From assembly GCA_030583905.1 (NCBI GenBank), contig CP129481.1:3936136-4000135 (forward strand): a DNA stretch of 64,000 bases, written 5' to 3'. The translations under genes were made by a program, and so were the position numbers. Shown piece after piece: positions 42,594 to 50,013 of this stretch. The notes under the pieces are model-generated. The model was given only the letters and a program-made list of their open reading frames with translations. It was not told the origin of the DNA and did no database searches. Source of the DNA: Anaerolineales bacterium. GTDB lineage: Bacteria > Chloroflexota > Anaerolineae > Anaerolineales > Villigracilaceae. How positions within the stretch are numbered: position 1 is the stretch's first letter; each line of letters begins with the position of its first letter.

Positions 42594-43145
42594 ATGCAAA
42601 TCCTGACATGCGATGGGCGGGACGAACATCTAAAAAAACAGATGGCGCAATTGCTGGTGAATGCGTTCCGTGAGCATTGGTCGGCGGCGTGGAGCACGTT
42701 GGACGAGGGGATGGAGGAAGTGCGGGAGATGCTCGAAGCGGAGCGCATCTGCCGCGTGGCGCTGGATGAGGATGGGAATTTGCTCGGCATGATCGGCGGC
42801 ATCCCGCAATATGACGGTAAGGTGTGGGAGCTGCATCCGTTGGCGGTGCAACCAAACTTGCAGGGACGCGGAGTCGGGCGCGCACTGGTTATGGATTTCG
42901 AAGAGCAGGTGCACCAGCGCGGCGGGTTGACGGTCATGCTCGGCACGGACGACGAAGACGGCATGACGTCGCTCTCGAAAGTTGATCTGTATGACGACCT
43001 GTGGGGCAAGGTCAGGGATATTCGCAATCTCAAGGGGCATCCGTATGAGTTCTATCAAAAGATGGGATATGTCATCACGGGCGTGGTGCCAGACGCGAAC
43101 GGAATCGGCAAGCCCGATATTTTGATGTCGAAGCGGGTGGGGTGA
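42594..43145 (+). CDS. GNAT acetyltransferase, AAC(6')-like
   Basis: The 183-residue protein has the GNAT acetyl-CoA motif VQPNLQGRGVGRALVMDFE and a C-terminal YEFYQKMGYVITGVVPDANG followed by GKPDILMSKR, a pattern shared with the AAC(6')-I aminoglycoside acetyltransferases. AAAGGTGAGGCG precedes ATG 42594. It may acetylate an aminoglycoside or another amine; resistance activity is not established by this resemblance. It lies 10 bp after the oxidoreductase gene. Confidence 0.87.
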   Translation: MQILTCDGRDEHLKKQMAQLLVNAFREHWSAAWSTLDEGMEEVREMLEAERICRVALDEDGNLLGMIGGIPQYDGKVWELHPLAVQPNLQGRGVGRALVMDFEEQVHQRGGLTVMLGTDDEDGMTSLSKVDLYDDLWGKVRDIRNLKGHPYEFYQKMGYVITGVVPDANGIGKPDILMSKRVG

Positions 43146-43164
43146 CAAAGGGTATAATTAACGC

Positions 43165-43380
43165 ATGAATCGCGATTTGACTTCAAATCTCAAAATTGAC
43201 CGAAAAGCCTTTTCAGTCGTCTCACTCACGGATGACTCAGGTGAAAAGGCTTATTGGCTTGCAAGAACCCCGCAAGAGCGCCTGAAACAGGTGGAAATTC
43301 TCCGAAGGATCAATTATGGAAATAAATCTGCCGCTCGACTTCAAAGAGTTCTTGAAATTACTGAACGAAAAAAAAGTTAG
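43165..43380 (+). CDS. Small protein upstream of the nucleotidyltransferase, possible antitoxin
   Basis: The 71-residue protein (KAFSVVSLTDDSGEKAYWLA, then PQERLKQVEILRRINYG and a basic C-terminus) is encoded in a different frame from the following gene and overlaps it by 65 nt. A TATAAT box ends 6 nt before the ATG, suggesting a leaderless transcript. Small genes overlapping DUF6036-like nucleotidyltransferases occur as pairs; whether they are toxin-antitoxin modules is not known to me. The start is supported by its promoter position, not by a ribosome-binding site. Confidence 0.7.
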   Translation: MNRDLTSNLKIDRKAFSVVSLTDDSGEKAYWLARTPQERLKQVEILRRINYGNKSAARLQRVLEITERKKS

Positions 43381-43762
43381 ATACCTGCTGATCGGGGGAT
43401 ATGCTGTGGGTTATCATGGTTATCCACGCGCCACAGGGGATATGGATGTTTGGATTGCCATTCATCCTGACAACGCACAAAGGATGGTTGCCGTTTTGAA
43501 GGATTTTGGTTTTGACCATCCTGAATTAACACCAGAACTTTTTTTGCAGGAAAATAAGATCATCCGCATGGGACATCCACCCATAAGGCTTGAAATTTCG
43601 ACAGGCATTTCAGGTGTCGAGTTTGAAGAATGTTTCAATAGCCGCATCGTGGATACGCTCGATGATGTAAAAGTAAATATCATCGACCTGCCGCACTTGA
43701 GAGCCAATAAAAAAGCCGCTGGACGCCTCAAAGATTTAGCGGACTTGGAAAATCTGCCCTAA
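43316..43762 (+). CDS. DUF6036-like nucleotidyltransferase
   Basis: The 148-residue protein has a nucleotidyltransferase motif: YLLIGGYAVGYHGYPRATGD followed by MDVWI, i.e. GG-x-A then D-x-D-like residues (GDMDVWI). A second acidic residue lies in IRLEISTGISGVEF. The start ATG overlaps the small upstream gene. It resembles the minimal nucleotidyltransferases of AbiEii/MenT-type toxins and DUF6036. Function unproven. The paired small gene suggests a two-gene module. Confidence 0.82.
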   Translation: MEINLPLDFKEFLKLLNEKKVRYLLIGGYAVGYHGYPRATGDMDVWIAIHPDNAQRMVAVLKDFGFDHPELTPELFLQENKIIRMGHPPIRLEISTGISGVEFEECFNSRIVDTLDDVKVNIIDLPHLRANKKAAGRLKDLADLENLP

Positions 43763-43775
43763 ATTCATCCTTGAC

Positions 43776-43874
43776 ATGACCTCCCGCCCCCTTCGCGTCT
43801 TCCTCTGCCACTCCTCAGCGGACAAACCCGCTGTCCGCGAGTTGAATCAAAAAATCGTCTTTCTCGATTTATGA
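43776..43874 (+). pseudogene. Truncated TIR-domain remnant
   Basis: The 32-codon frame begins MTSRPLRVFLCHSSADKPAV, the canonical N-terminus of bacterial TIR (TIR_2-type) proteins, and then breaks after RELNQKI into VFLDL and a TGA. A normal TIR domain has about 130 residues, so this is a decayed fragment, probably cut by insertion or deletion at about 43855. It sits at the left edge of an AT-richer segment. Confidence 0.7.
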
Positions 43875-43885
43875 AAGGAGAATAT

Positions 43886-44110
43886 ATGGCAATTATTGGA
43901 GTAATCTTAATTTTAATTGGGCTCTTAATGGCTTGGTCGGGATTTGCAGCTAGATGGAGAATGAAAAATTTACAGAGAATAACTGTTGAAACTGGTGAAT
44001 ATGGATACCATGTTCTCTTTCGAAAAATATGGTGGCTTCCTGTTGGATTAGGTGTTTTGCTGCTTGGATGCAATTTTTTGGTTTGGATTATGAATTACCC
44101 TAATTTATAA
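43886..44110 (+). CDS. Small two-helix membrane protein
   Basis: The 74-residue protein has two hydrophobic helices (IIGVILILIGLLMAWSGFAA and WLPVGLGVLLLGCNFLVWI) linked by a basic loop. ATG 43886 follows GAAAGGAGAATAT. Base composition is AT-richer than neighbours. Function unknown; it may belong to the same acquired segment as the HEPN-like gene. Confidence 0.65.
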   Translation: MAIIGVILILIGLLMAWSGFAARWRMKNLQRITVETGEYGYHVLFRKIWWLPVGLGVLLLGCNFLVWIMNYPNL

Positions 44111-44163
44111 CCACTAGCTCTCCTCTCCGTATCTTCAACACTGGCTGGATAAAAACTCTTTCT

Positions 44164-44901
44164 ATGAAATTCCCAACTGGTAAACAGAAACATACTTTTA
44201 CGATTAACTTCTTTGAGCAACACCTTGCTCAGGCATTGGATAATCTAAAAGAAGTTTTAGAAGCCGAAGAAGGTGATTCTCACGACGATTTCTTGATTCG
44301 GTGGCGTTTATCCTGTTCATGTATTTTGCACAGTTTCTATTCAATAGATAGCCTCATTAATTATTTGGCATATGAGTATTTTGAAAATGAGAAATCAAAT
44401 TGGTACATAGAGATTGAAGACAGAGTAGTTGTTACTGAAAAAGTCTTGAAAGATTGGCAAAGATTATCTTTTGAAAAAAGGATGAATATTGTTTGGAAAG
44501 AAAAGAAGTTTTCTTCAATTCCACAAGAAATTAGCAATAAAATTACTGATTTGAAAAATCTGCGTAATTCGGTTGCGCATGGAAATCCGTACACAATAAT
44601 AATTGAACATGAATTTATTCAAGTTGACGATGAAACTGTAAGGGGGATAACTCACGCAACCTATCCAGATCCAAACCAAAAAGGTTTTCAAAGTGAAGAA
44701 TATAAATCCCCAGCTTATCTTACGAAAGATGACGCGCAAAAAGCTGTACGTCATGCTTTGGAATGTATCGTTTTTATTCTTAATCAAGACAAAGGGTTTC
44801 ATGTGATTCTAAAAACTTTTTATGAAGGCAAAAAAGAATATTGGCTTGACGGCAATAAGCCCGTTGACGAAGTTCTTTGCGACCTCGGTATTGATACTTG
44901 A
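44164..44901 (+). CDS. HEPN-like protein in an AT-rich acquired segment
   Basis: The 245-residue protein is mostly helical and contains LKNLRNSVAHGNPY, an R-x4-H motif typical of HEPN ribonuclease domains. Use of A/T-ending codons is clearly heavier than in flanking genes, a sign of transfer. HEPN proteins are common in defence and toxin modules. A TIR remnant lies 0.3 kb upstream. I do not recognise the specific family, and nuclease activity is only suggested by the motif. Confidence 0.7.
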   Translation: MKFPTGKQKHTFTINFFEQHLAQALDNLKEVLEAEEGDSHDDFLIRWRLSCSCILHSFYSIDSLINYLAYEYFENEKSNWYIEIEDRVVVTEKVLKDWQRLSFEKRMNIVWKEKKFSSIPQEISNKITDLKNLRNSVAHGNPYTIIIEHEFIQVDDETVRGITHATYPDPNQKGFQSEEYKSPAYLTKDDAQKAVRHALECIVFILNQDKGFHVILKTFYEGKKEYWLDGNKPVDEVLCDLGIDT

Positions 44902-44940
44902 AGTGAATTTCTCTCTTGCCCACTTCCACTGGGGGAAGTC

Positions 44941-45035
44941 CATCCACGAATGGGGCACGAATACTCGAATAGCCGACTCCCATTCGTGAATTCGTGGCAA
45001 TACTTGTCCTGAGCTTGTCGAAGGATTCGTGGACG
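44941..45035. repeat. Intergenic repeat with CACGAATGGG/CCCATTCGTG arms and a CCTGAGCTTGTCGAAGG element
   Basis: The gap 44902-45175 contains inverted CACGAATGGG/CCCATTCGTG and TCCACGAAT/ATTCGTGGA arms and the dispersed CTTGTCCTGAGCTTGTCGAA element. A degenerate AACCTGATACCTGATACC run follows at about 45130-45155. No gene is seen. Confidence 0.65.
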
Positions 45036-45175
45036 GTTTTGAACACTTTTGCTTTCCTGCTAATACTCACATTTCACAGACCTGTCAGGTCTTTTCTTTT
45101 ATAATGGGCGCAAACTTCCACCTGAAACTTGGAACCTGATACCTGATACCTAATCCACCCAACCCGGAGCCCCCC

Positions 45176-46045
45176 ATGAACATCAAAGGAATATACGCCC
45201 CCATCGTCACCCCCTTCAACGCGGACGAAAGCATCAATTACCCTGTCCTTGAACAGTTAATTGAATACCTGATCGCCAACAAGATCGCAGGGCTTGTCCC
45301 TGGCGGCACGACGGGCGAAGTCTACGCCTTCAGCGAACAGGAACGGCTGGAGGTTTTCAAATTCGTCAAAGAAAAAGTGGACGGGCGGGTCACGCTGATT
45401 GCAGGTACCAACTCTGGCGCCACGCGTGATGTCGTCCGCTACTCGCAGATCGCCGAAGAGATGGGCTACGGCGCGCTCATGGTCGCCGTCCCGCCATATT
45501 CACGTCCGAATCAGCGCGAACTACTCGCACATTATGAAGCGGTTGCCAACGCCGTCAAAATTCCCATCGTGCTTTACAACTTCCCCTGGCGCGCAGGCAC
45601 CGAAGTGGGCTACGACGTGATGGACGGTCTGCTCAAATACGATCACATCATCGGCATCAAAGAAGCCAGCGGCGACATGTCCCGCGTCTACGAGTTCCGC
45701 CTGCGCTACGGCGACCGCTATCAAATGATCTGCGGCTCCGACGACCAGGCGCTCGACTACTTCCTGTGGGGCACCATCTCATGGATCGGCGGCGCCGCCT
45801 CCTGCGCTCCGCTTCAACATCACAACGTACTCGAAGCTGCGCTCAACAATGACTTCGTCACCGCCCGGGCGCACATGGAAAAACTCATGCCCCTGCTCCG
45901 CAACATGGAAAGCGGCGGCTACACCCAAAAGGTCAAACTCGGCTGCGAACTGCGCGGCATCCCCGTTGGCAATCCGCGCCAGCCGCTGCTGCCCCTGTCC
46001 GCTGAAGACCGCGCGGAATTTGAGCGTATCTTCAAAACCCTTTAA
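45176..46045 (+). CDS. DapA-family lyase, probable 4-hydroxy-1-pyrroline-2-carboxylate deaminase
   Basis: The 289-residue protein is a class I aldolase-type barrel: GGTTGEVYAFSEQER phosphate-like loop, Tyr in VLYNFPWRAGTEVGY and Schiff-base Lys in HIIGIKEASGDMSRVY. Two genes for hydroxyproline metabolism follow, so the likely reaction is deamination of 1-pyrroline-4-hydroxy-2-carboxylate to 2-oxoglutarate semialdehyde rather than dihydrodipicolinate synthesis. CGGAGC lies close before the ATG. Confidence 0.85.
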   Translation: MNIKGIYAPIVTPFNADESINYPVLEQLIEYLIANKIAGLVPGGTTGEVYAFSEQERLEVFKFVKEKVDGRVTLIAGTNSGATRDVVRYSQIAEEMGYGALMVAVPPYSRPNQRELLAHYEAVANAVKIPIVLYNFPWRAGTEVGYDVMDGLLKYDHIIGIKEASGDMSRVYEFRLRYGDRYQMICGSDDQALDYFLWGTISWIGGAASCAPLQHHNVLEAALNNDFVTARAHMEKLMPLLRNMESGGYTQKVKLGCELRGIPVGNPRQPLLPLSAEDRAEFERIFKTL

Positions 46046-46047
46046 AT

Positions 46048-46120
46048 ACAAAGGACACGAAGTACACAAAGGAATCTCTTAAAAATCTTCGTGCCCTTTG
46101 TGTCCTTCGTGTTTAATTCT
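46048..46120. repeat. Intergenic inverted repeat (CGAAG/CTTCG family), copy 4
   Basis: ACAAAGGACACGAAGTACAC at the left and GCCCTTTGTGTCCTTCGTGT at the right form an imperfect hairpin. Same family as 13440, 26493 and 29060. Confidence 0.75.
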
Positions 46121-46134
46121 TTGGATGTCTACCC

Positions 46135-47103
46135 ATGAAACGAATCCCATTTTTGGACTCCCACACCGGCGGCGAACCCACGCGACTGATCACATCGCTT
46201 CCCTTCGACCTCGGAACTAGTTCCGTTGCTGATAAATTATCCACGCTGAAAACTCATCACGACGACCTGCGCCGCACTGTCCTGCTCGAACCCCGCGGCT
46301 CGGATGTGCTCGTCGGCGCATACCTCGTCCCGCCCGCCGACCCAACCTGCCAATTCGGAGTCATCTTCTTTAACAACGTCGGCTACCTCGGCATGTGCGG
46401 ACACGGCACGATCGGTCTCATCGCTTCACTGGCATATCTTGGCAAAGTGCAGCCTGGAATTATTCGTGTTGAGACTCCTGTTGGGGTGGTGGAAGCAACT
46501 CTGCATGACTCTCCTCTCCTCTCAGGAGATGGGTCGGGGGTGAGGTCAGAATATCCCAACAAAGTCTCCGTCCAAAACATCCCCGCCTATCGCCACCTGA
46601 CTCATATCCCCGTCACCGTCGATGGCAAAACCGTCCACGGCGATGTGGCATGGGGCGGCAACTGGTTCTTCCTCGTCCACGACCACGGCATGGACGTACA
46701 CATGTCCAACCTCGAAGCGCTGACCAATTTCGCGTGGCGCGTCCGAGAACAACTCACCGCGAATAGCATCACCGGCGCGGACGGCGCAGAGATCGACCAT
46801 GTCGAATTATTTGCAGAATCCAACGAAGCAGACAGCAAAAGTTTCGTCCTCTGCCCCGGCAAGGCATACGACCGTTCTCCCTGTGGAACGGGTACAAGCG
46901 CGAAGCTGGCTTGTTTATACGGTGATGGCAAATTACAAGTCGGTCAAATATGGAGACAACAAAGCGTCGTCGGCAGTATCTTCGAAGGCAGTATTCAACT
47001 TGACGGCGACAAGATCATTCCCACCATCACCGGTGAAGCGTGGGTCATGTCGGAAGGTACAATTTTGGTGGATGAACGCGATCCGTTTGGGAAGGGGATA
47101 TAA
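46135..47103 (+). CDS. 4-hydroxyproline 2-epimerase / proline racemase family
   Basis: The 322-residue protein has both catalytic cysteines, in GMCGHGTIG and in SPCGTGTSAKLA; the second Cys distinguishes epimerases/racemases from trans-3-hydroxyproline dehydratases (Thr). It converts trans-4-hydroxy-L-proline to the cis-D form before oxidation by the FAD enzyme downstream. A palindromic repeat is inserted in frame near 46509-46550, adding about 14 residues (SPLLSGDGSGVRSE) to a loop after VEATLHD. Confidence 0.88.
   Translation: MKRIPFLDSHTGGEPTRLITSLPFDLGTSSVADKLSTLKTHHDDLRRTVLLEPRGSDVLVGAYLVPPADPTCQFGVIFFNNVGYLGMCGHGTIGLIASLAYLGKVQPGIIRVETPVGVVEATLHDSPLLSGDGSGVRSEYPNKVSVQNIPAYRHLTHIPVTVDGKTVHGDVAWGGNWFFLVHDHGMDVHMSNLEALTNFAWRVREQLTANSITGADGAEIDHVELFAESNEADSKSFVLCPGKAYDRSPCGTGTSAKLACLYGDGKLQVGQIWRQQSVVGSIFEGSIQLDGDKIIPTITGEAWVMSEGTILVDERDPFGKGI
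46509..46550. repeat. In-frame CTCTCCTCTCAGGAGA palindromic repeat
   Basis: CTCCTCTCCTCTCAGGAGAT then GGGTCGGGGGTGAGGTCA: a repeat seen in many intergenic regions of other bacteria, here translated inside the epimerase gene. The reverse strand would read LTPDPSPERRGE. Confidence 0.75.
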
Positions 47104-47114
47104 AAATACGCCCG

Positions 47115-47237
47115 GTGGTCGAGTAGCCCTGAGCGTTTTTTGCGAAGGGCATATCGAGACCACATATTAACAAGAATAATTTCCAGAACATGATGGTCTC
47201 GATATGGGCGAGACGAGTGTTCGCCCTACTCGACCAT
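47115..47237. repeat. REP-like 123-bp imperfect palindrome
   Basis: GGTGGTCGAGTAG..GGCATATCGAGACCA on the left is matched by TGGTCTCGATATGGGCGAGA..CTACTCGACCATC on the right. The right end includes the GGAG just before the FAD oxidoreductase start, so the repeat provides that gene's ribosome-binding region. Confidence 0.8.
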
Positions 47238-47248
47238 CGGAGTTTTCT

Positions 47249-48514
47249 ATGACCACAAAATCAGACATGCTAAAGCACGATATCCTCATCATCGGCGGCG
47301 GACCCATAGGATTAAGCTCCGCCTATTATCTACTCAAAGCGGGGCGTAAAGTCACCATTCTCGATTCAAATGAGATTGGCAAGGGCAGCGGATCGGGCAA
47401 TGCCGGGCATATCGTACCAAGCCATATCATCCCGCTGGCGGCGCCGGGCGTGGTGACCTCCGCGCTCAAATGGATGTTCAGCCCAAGCACAAGCCCCTTT
47501 GGATTGAAAATCCGCCTCGACCCGAAGTACATTGCATGGCTGATCCAGTTCGCGGCGGCGTGCAATGAAGCCAACGTGGACCGCGCGCTCGAGCCGATGA
47601 AGAATCTCGGTCAACTCAGCGCGGACAATTTTGCGAAGATGATCGAAGATGAGAATTTCGATTGCCATTATCAGACCACGGGCTTTCTGAATTTATATAA
47701 AAATCAAGCCGCCTTCGATGAAGGCAAACACGAAGCGGAGTTCATGCAGGAGCATGGCATTCCCGTGCGCGTGTATGAGAAAAATCAAATTGCAGGTGTC
47801 GAGCCTGCCGTGCGTAACGACGTCCTCGGCGGCGTGCATTTCACGGGCGACGCGCATCTCAACCCTGCGGTCTTTCTGAAACTGCTCGGCGAACGCATCC
47901 GTGCAATGGGGGCGGAGGTGCATGAGCATACGCCCGTCACAGGATTTGCCGTCAGCGAAGGGAAGGTTCGGGCGGTACGAACAGCCTCGGGCGAGTTCGA
48001 AGCGGAGCAAGTCATCCTGGCGGCAGGTGCGTGGTCTTCCATCGTCGCGCGTGATTTGCAAATCAACATCCCCGTCCAGCCCGCGCGCGGATACAGCCTG
48101 ACTGCATCTGCCATCCAGAACATGCCGCGCCAGGCGTTGATTCTTGGAGATCGCCGCGTGGCGGTCTCGCCGTTTGGAAATCATATCCGTGTCACTGGGC
48201 GGCTCGAAGTGGGCGAATTCAGCACCACACCCAAACCGATCTGGATCCAACGGCTGGAGGGGTTTGCGCGTGAATATATTCGGCTGGATGAAAAACTGGA
48301 CATCAAAGAGACGTGGGCAGGCTTGCGCCCCGTGACGCCTGACGGCGTGCCCATCATCGGGCGTTCGCCGATTCATTCCAACTTGATGATTGCCGCGGGG
48401 CACGCGATGCTTGGTCTGTCGCTTGCGCCGGGGACAGGTCAGGTCGTGGCGGAGTTGATGAACGGAGAGAAAACGGCGTTTGATCTGAGTCCGTTCGGGG
48501 TGGAACGATTTTAA
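47249..48514 (+). CDS. FAD-dependent D-amino-acid / D-hydroxyproline dehydrogenase-like oxidoreductase
   Basis: The 421-residue protein (DAO fold) begins HDILIIGGGPIGLSSAYYLL and contains GKGSGSGNAGHI, AAGAWSS and a C-terminal GLSLAPGTGQVVAELM. Downstream of the epimerase it most probably oxidises cis-4-hydroxy-D-proline to the pyrroline acid. ATG 47249 is chosen over an upstream start inside a repeat. D-alanine dehydrogenase-type activity is an alternative. Confidence 0.88.
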   Translation: MTTKSDMLKHDILIIGGGPIGLSSAYYLLKAGRKVTILDSNEIGKGSGSGNAGHIVPSHIIPLAAPGVVTSALKWMFSPSTSPFGLKIRLDPKYIAWLIQFAAACNEANVDRALEPMKNLGQLSADNFAKMIEDENFDCHYQTTGFLNLYKNQAAFDEGKHEAEFMQEHGIPVRVYEKNQIAGVEPAVRNDVLGGVHFTGDAHLNPAVFLKLLGERIRAMGAEVHEHTPVTGFAVSEGKVRAVRTASGEFEAEQVILAAGAWSSIVARDLQINIPVQPARGYSLTASAIQNMPRQALILGDRRVAVSPFGNHIRVTGRLEVGEFSTTPKPIWIQRLEGFAREYIRLDEKLDIKETWAGLRPVTPDGVPIIGRSPIHSNLMIAAGHAMLGLSLAPGTGQVVAELMNGEKTAFDLSPFGVERF

Positions 48515-48564
48515 TTTTCCAATAAAGCTGGGATGATATAAACGGAAAGAGTTACGGAGATCAT

Positions 48565-49455
48565 ATGCCTCACACTGCGTTCGCCACCACCACGCGCGGA
48601 TTGGACCGCGACCTGCCGCCGATGCGCCTGTACGAGAAGGCGAAGAAACTCGGCATCTGGAATCCATCTGACATTGATCTGTCCAAAGACAGGCAAGATT
48701 GGGCAAAGTTTACCACCGAAGAGAAAGACCTGTGCCTTTTGCTTCTCTCCATGTTCGTCGCGGGCGAGGAGGCGGTCACGCTCGACCTGCTTCCGCTCAT
48801 TCAAGCCATCGCGCAGGAGGAACGCATCGAAGAGGAAATGTATCTAACGACATTTCTATTTGAAGAAGCAAAACATACCGATTTTTTCCGCCGGTTCATG
48901 GATGAAGTTGCTGAAGCGGGCATGGACTTGACGCACTATCACGGCGACAACTACCGGCAGCTTTTCTATGAATCTCTGCCGGATGCCTTGAATGCGCTTC
49001 GCTCCGACCCGTCACCTGCCAGCCAGATCCGGGCATCGGCCACCTATAACATGATCGTCGAAGGCGTGCTGGCAGAGACGGGCTATCAAGCCTTCTTCAC
49101 CATGCTCGAGCGCAATGACCTGCTGCCCGGCTTGCGGAGAGGAATTTCGCTGCTGAAACAGGACGAGTCCCGCCACATTGCCTACGGCGTGTACCTGCTC
49201 TCGCGTCTCATGGCGGAACATCCCGACGAATGGGATAATCTACAGATGCAAATGAACACGCTCCTGCCCTCCGCCATCGGCGTGATCGGGGATGCCTTTG
49301 CACGATATGAAGTCGTGCCGTTCGGGTTGGTCGAAGAGGACTTTGTCAACTACGCGATGGGACAGTTCAGCAAACGCTTCGAGCGGCTTGAAAAAGCGCG
49401 CGGTGCCAGTTTGGATGAGATCAACAAGGTGGCAAGAGAGACGGAGGACGCCTGA
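48565..49455 (+). CDS. R2-like ligand-binding oxidase (R2lox-like)
   Basis: The 296-residue ferritin-like protein contains the metal ligands of the R2/R2lox family: GEEAVT (Glu), EEAKHTDFF (Glu, His), YNMIVEGVLAETGY (Glu) and DESRHIAYG (Glu, His). The Val after the first Glu-Glu pair and the Tyr before IVEG are the residues cross-linked in Mn/Fe R2lox proteins. It is a two-metal oxidase with unknown natural substrate. ACGGAGATCAT precedes the ATG; a GATATAAA-type -10 lies at about 48535. The NUDIX gene follows immediately. Confidence 0.93.
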   Translation: MPHTAFATTTRGLDRDLPPMRLYEKAKKLGIWNPSDIDLSKDRQDWAKFTTEEKDLCLLLLSMFVAGEEAVTLDLLPLIQAIAQEERIEEEMYLTTFLFEEAKHTDFFRRFMDEVAEAGMDLTHYHGDNYRQLFYESLPDALNALRSDPSPASQIRASATYNMIVEGVLAETGYQAFFTMLERNDLLPGLRRGISLLKQDESRHIAYGVYLLSRLMAEHPDEWDNLQMQMNTLLPSAIGVIGDAFARYEVVPFGLVEEDFVNYAMGQFSKRFERLEKARGASLDEINKVARETEDA

Positions 49456-49992
49456 ATGCCCATCACGCCGTGGAAGATATTGAGTTCCCGTCATATTCAT
49501 CCGCGCTTTCGGATCGACACCGTGGAACTTGCCAGCGGCAGGACCTTTGAGCCGGTGGTGCTTGAATTTCGAAGTTGGGCGAACGTCCTTGCATTGACGA
49601 AAAATAATGAGGTCGTGCTTGTCAAGCAATACCGTCACGGCGTGCAGGAGGATTTGCTGGAATTCCCCGGCGGCATCGTGGACGATGGCGAAAGTCCGCT
49701 GGAGGGGATCCGGCGCGAACTGATGGAGGAAACCGGCTACTCCGCGGAGAACATCGTTGAGGTGGGGCGCATCTACCCGAACCCAGCCTTGCAGCATAAC
49801 ACCCTGTTCTGCTACCTCGCCACGGATGTGGAAAAGGCTGGGGAACAACATTTCGATGATACGGAAGAGATCGAAGTCCAACTCGTGCCGTTGGAGGAGT
49901 TGATCGAACTCGCGAAGAGCGGAAAATTTCTGCATGCCTTGCATGTGGCAGTATTATTTCAGGCATTGGCGTTTTTGAAACGGGTTGGGTAG
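49456..49992 (+). CDS. NUDIX hydrolase, ADP-ribose pyrophosphatase-like
   Basis: The 178-residue protein has the complete NUDIX box GGIVDDGESPLEGIRRELME then ETGY. The N-terminal VKQYRHGVQEDLLEFPGG is typical of ADP-sugar pyrophosphatases. It starts directly after the R2lox stop (TGAATG). It splits nucleoside diphosphate derivatives. Confidence 0.94.
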   Translation: MPITPWKILSSRHIHPRFRIDTVELASGRTFEPVVLEFRSWANVLALTKNNEVVLVKQYRHGVQEDLLEFPGGIVDDGESPLEGIRRELMEETGYSAENIVEVGRIYPNPALQHNTLFCYLATDVEKAGEQHFDDTEEIEVQLVPLEELIELAKSGKFLHALHVAVLFQALAFLKRVG

Positions 49993-50013
49993 AATTTTAT
50001 CGAGAGGAAGGAT

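Noticed and set aside
45176..46045. Dihydrodipicolinate synthase for lysine synthesis
   Set aside because: The two genes downstream encode a hydroxyproline-type epimerase and a D-amino-acid dehydrogenase, so hydroxyproline catabolism explains the DapA homologue better.
47204..47248. Upstream start for the FAD oxidoreductase
   Set aside because: The extra residues would be encoded by the REP-like palindrome, while ATG 47249 has a well-spaced GGAG and begins right before the FAD motif.
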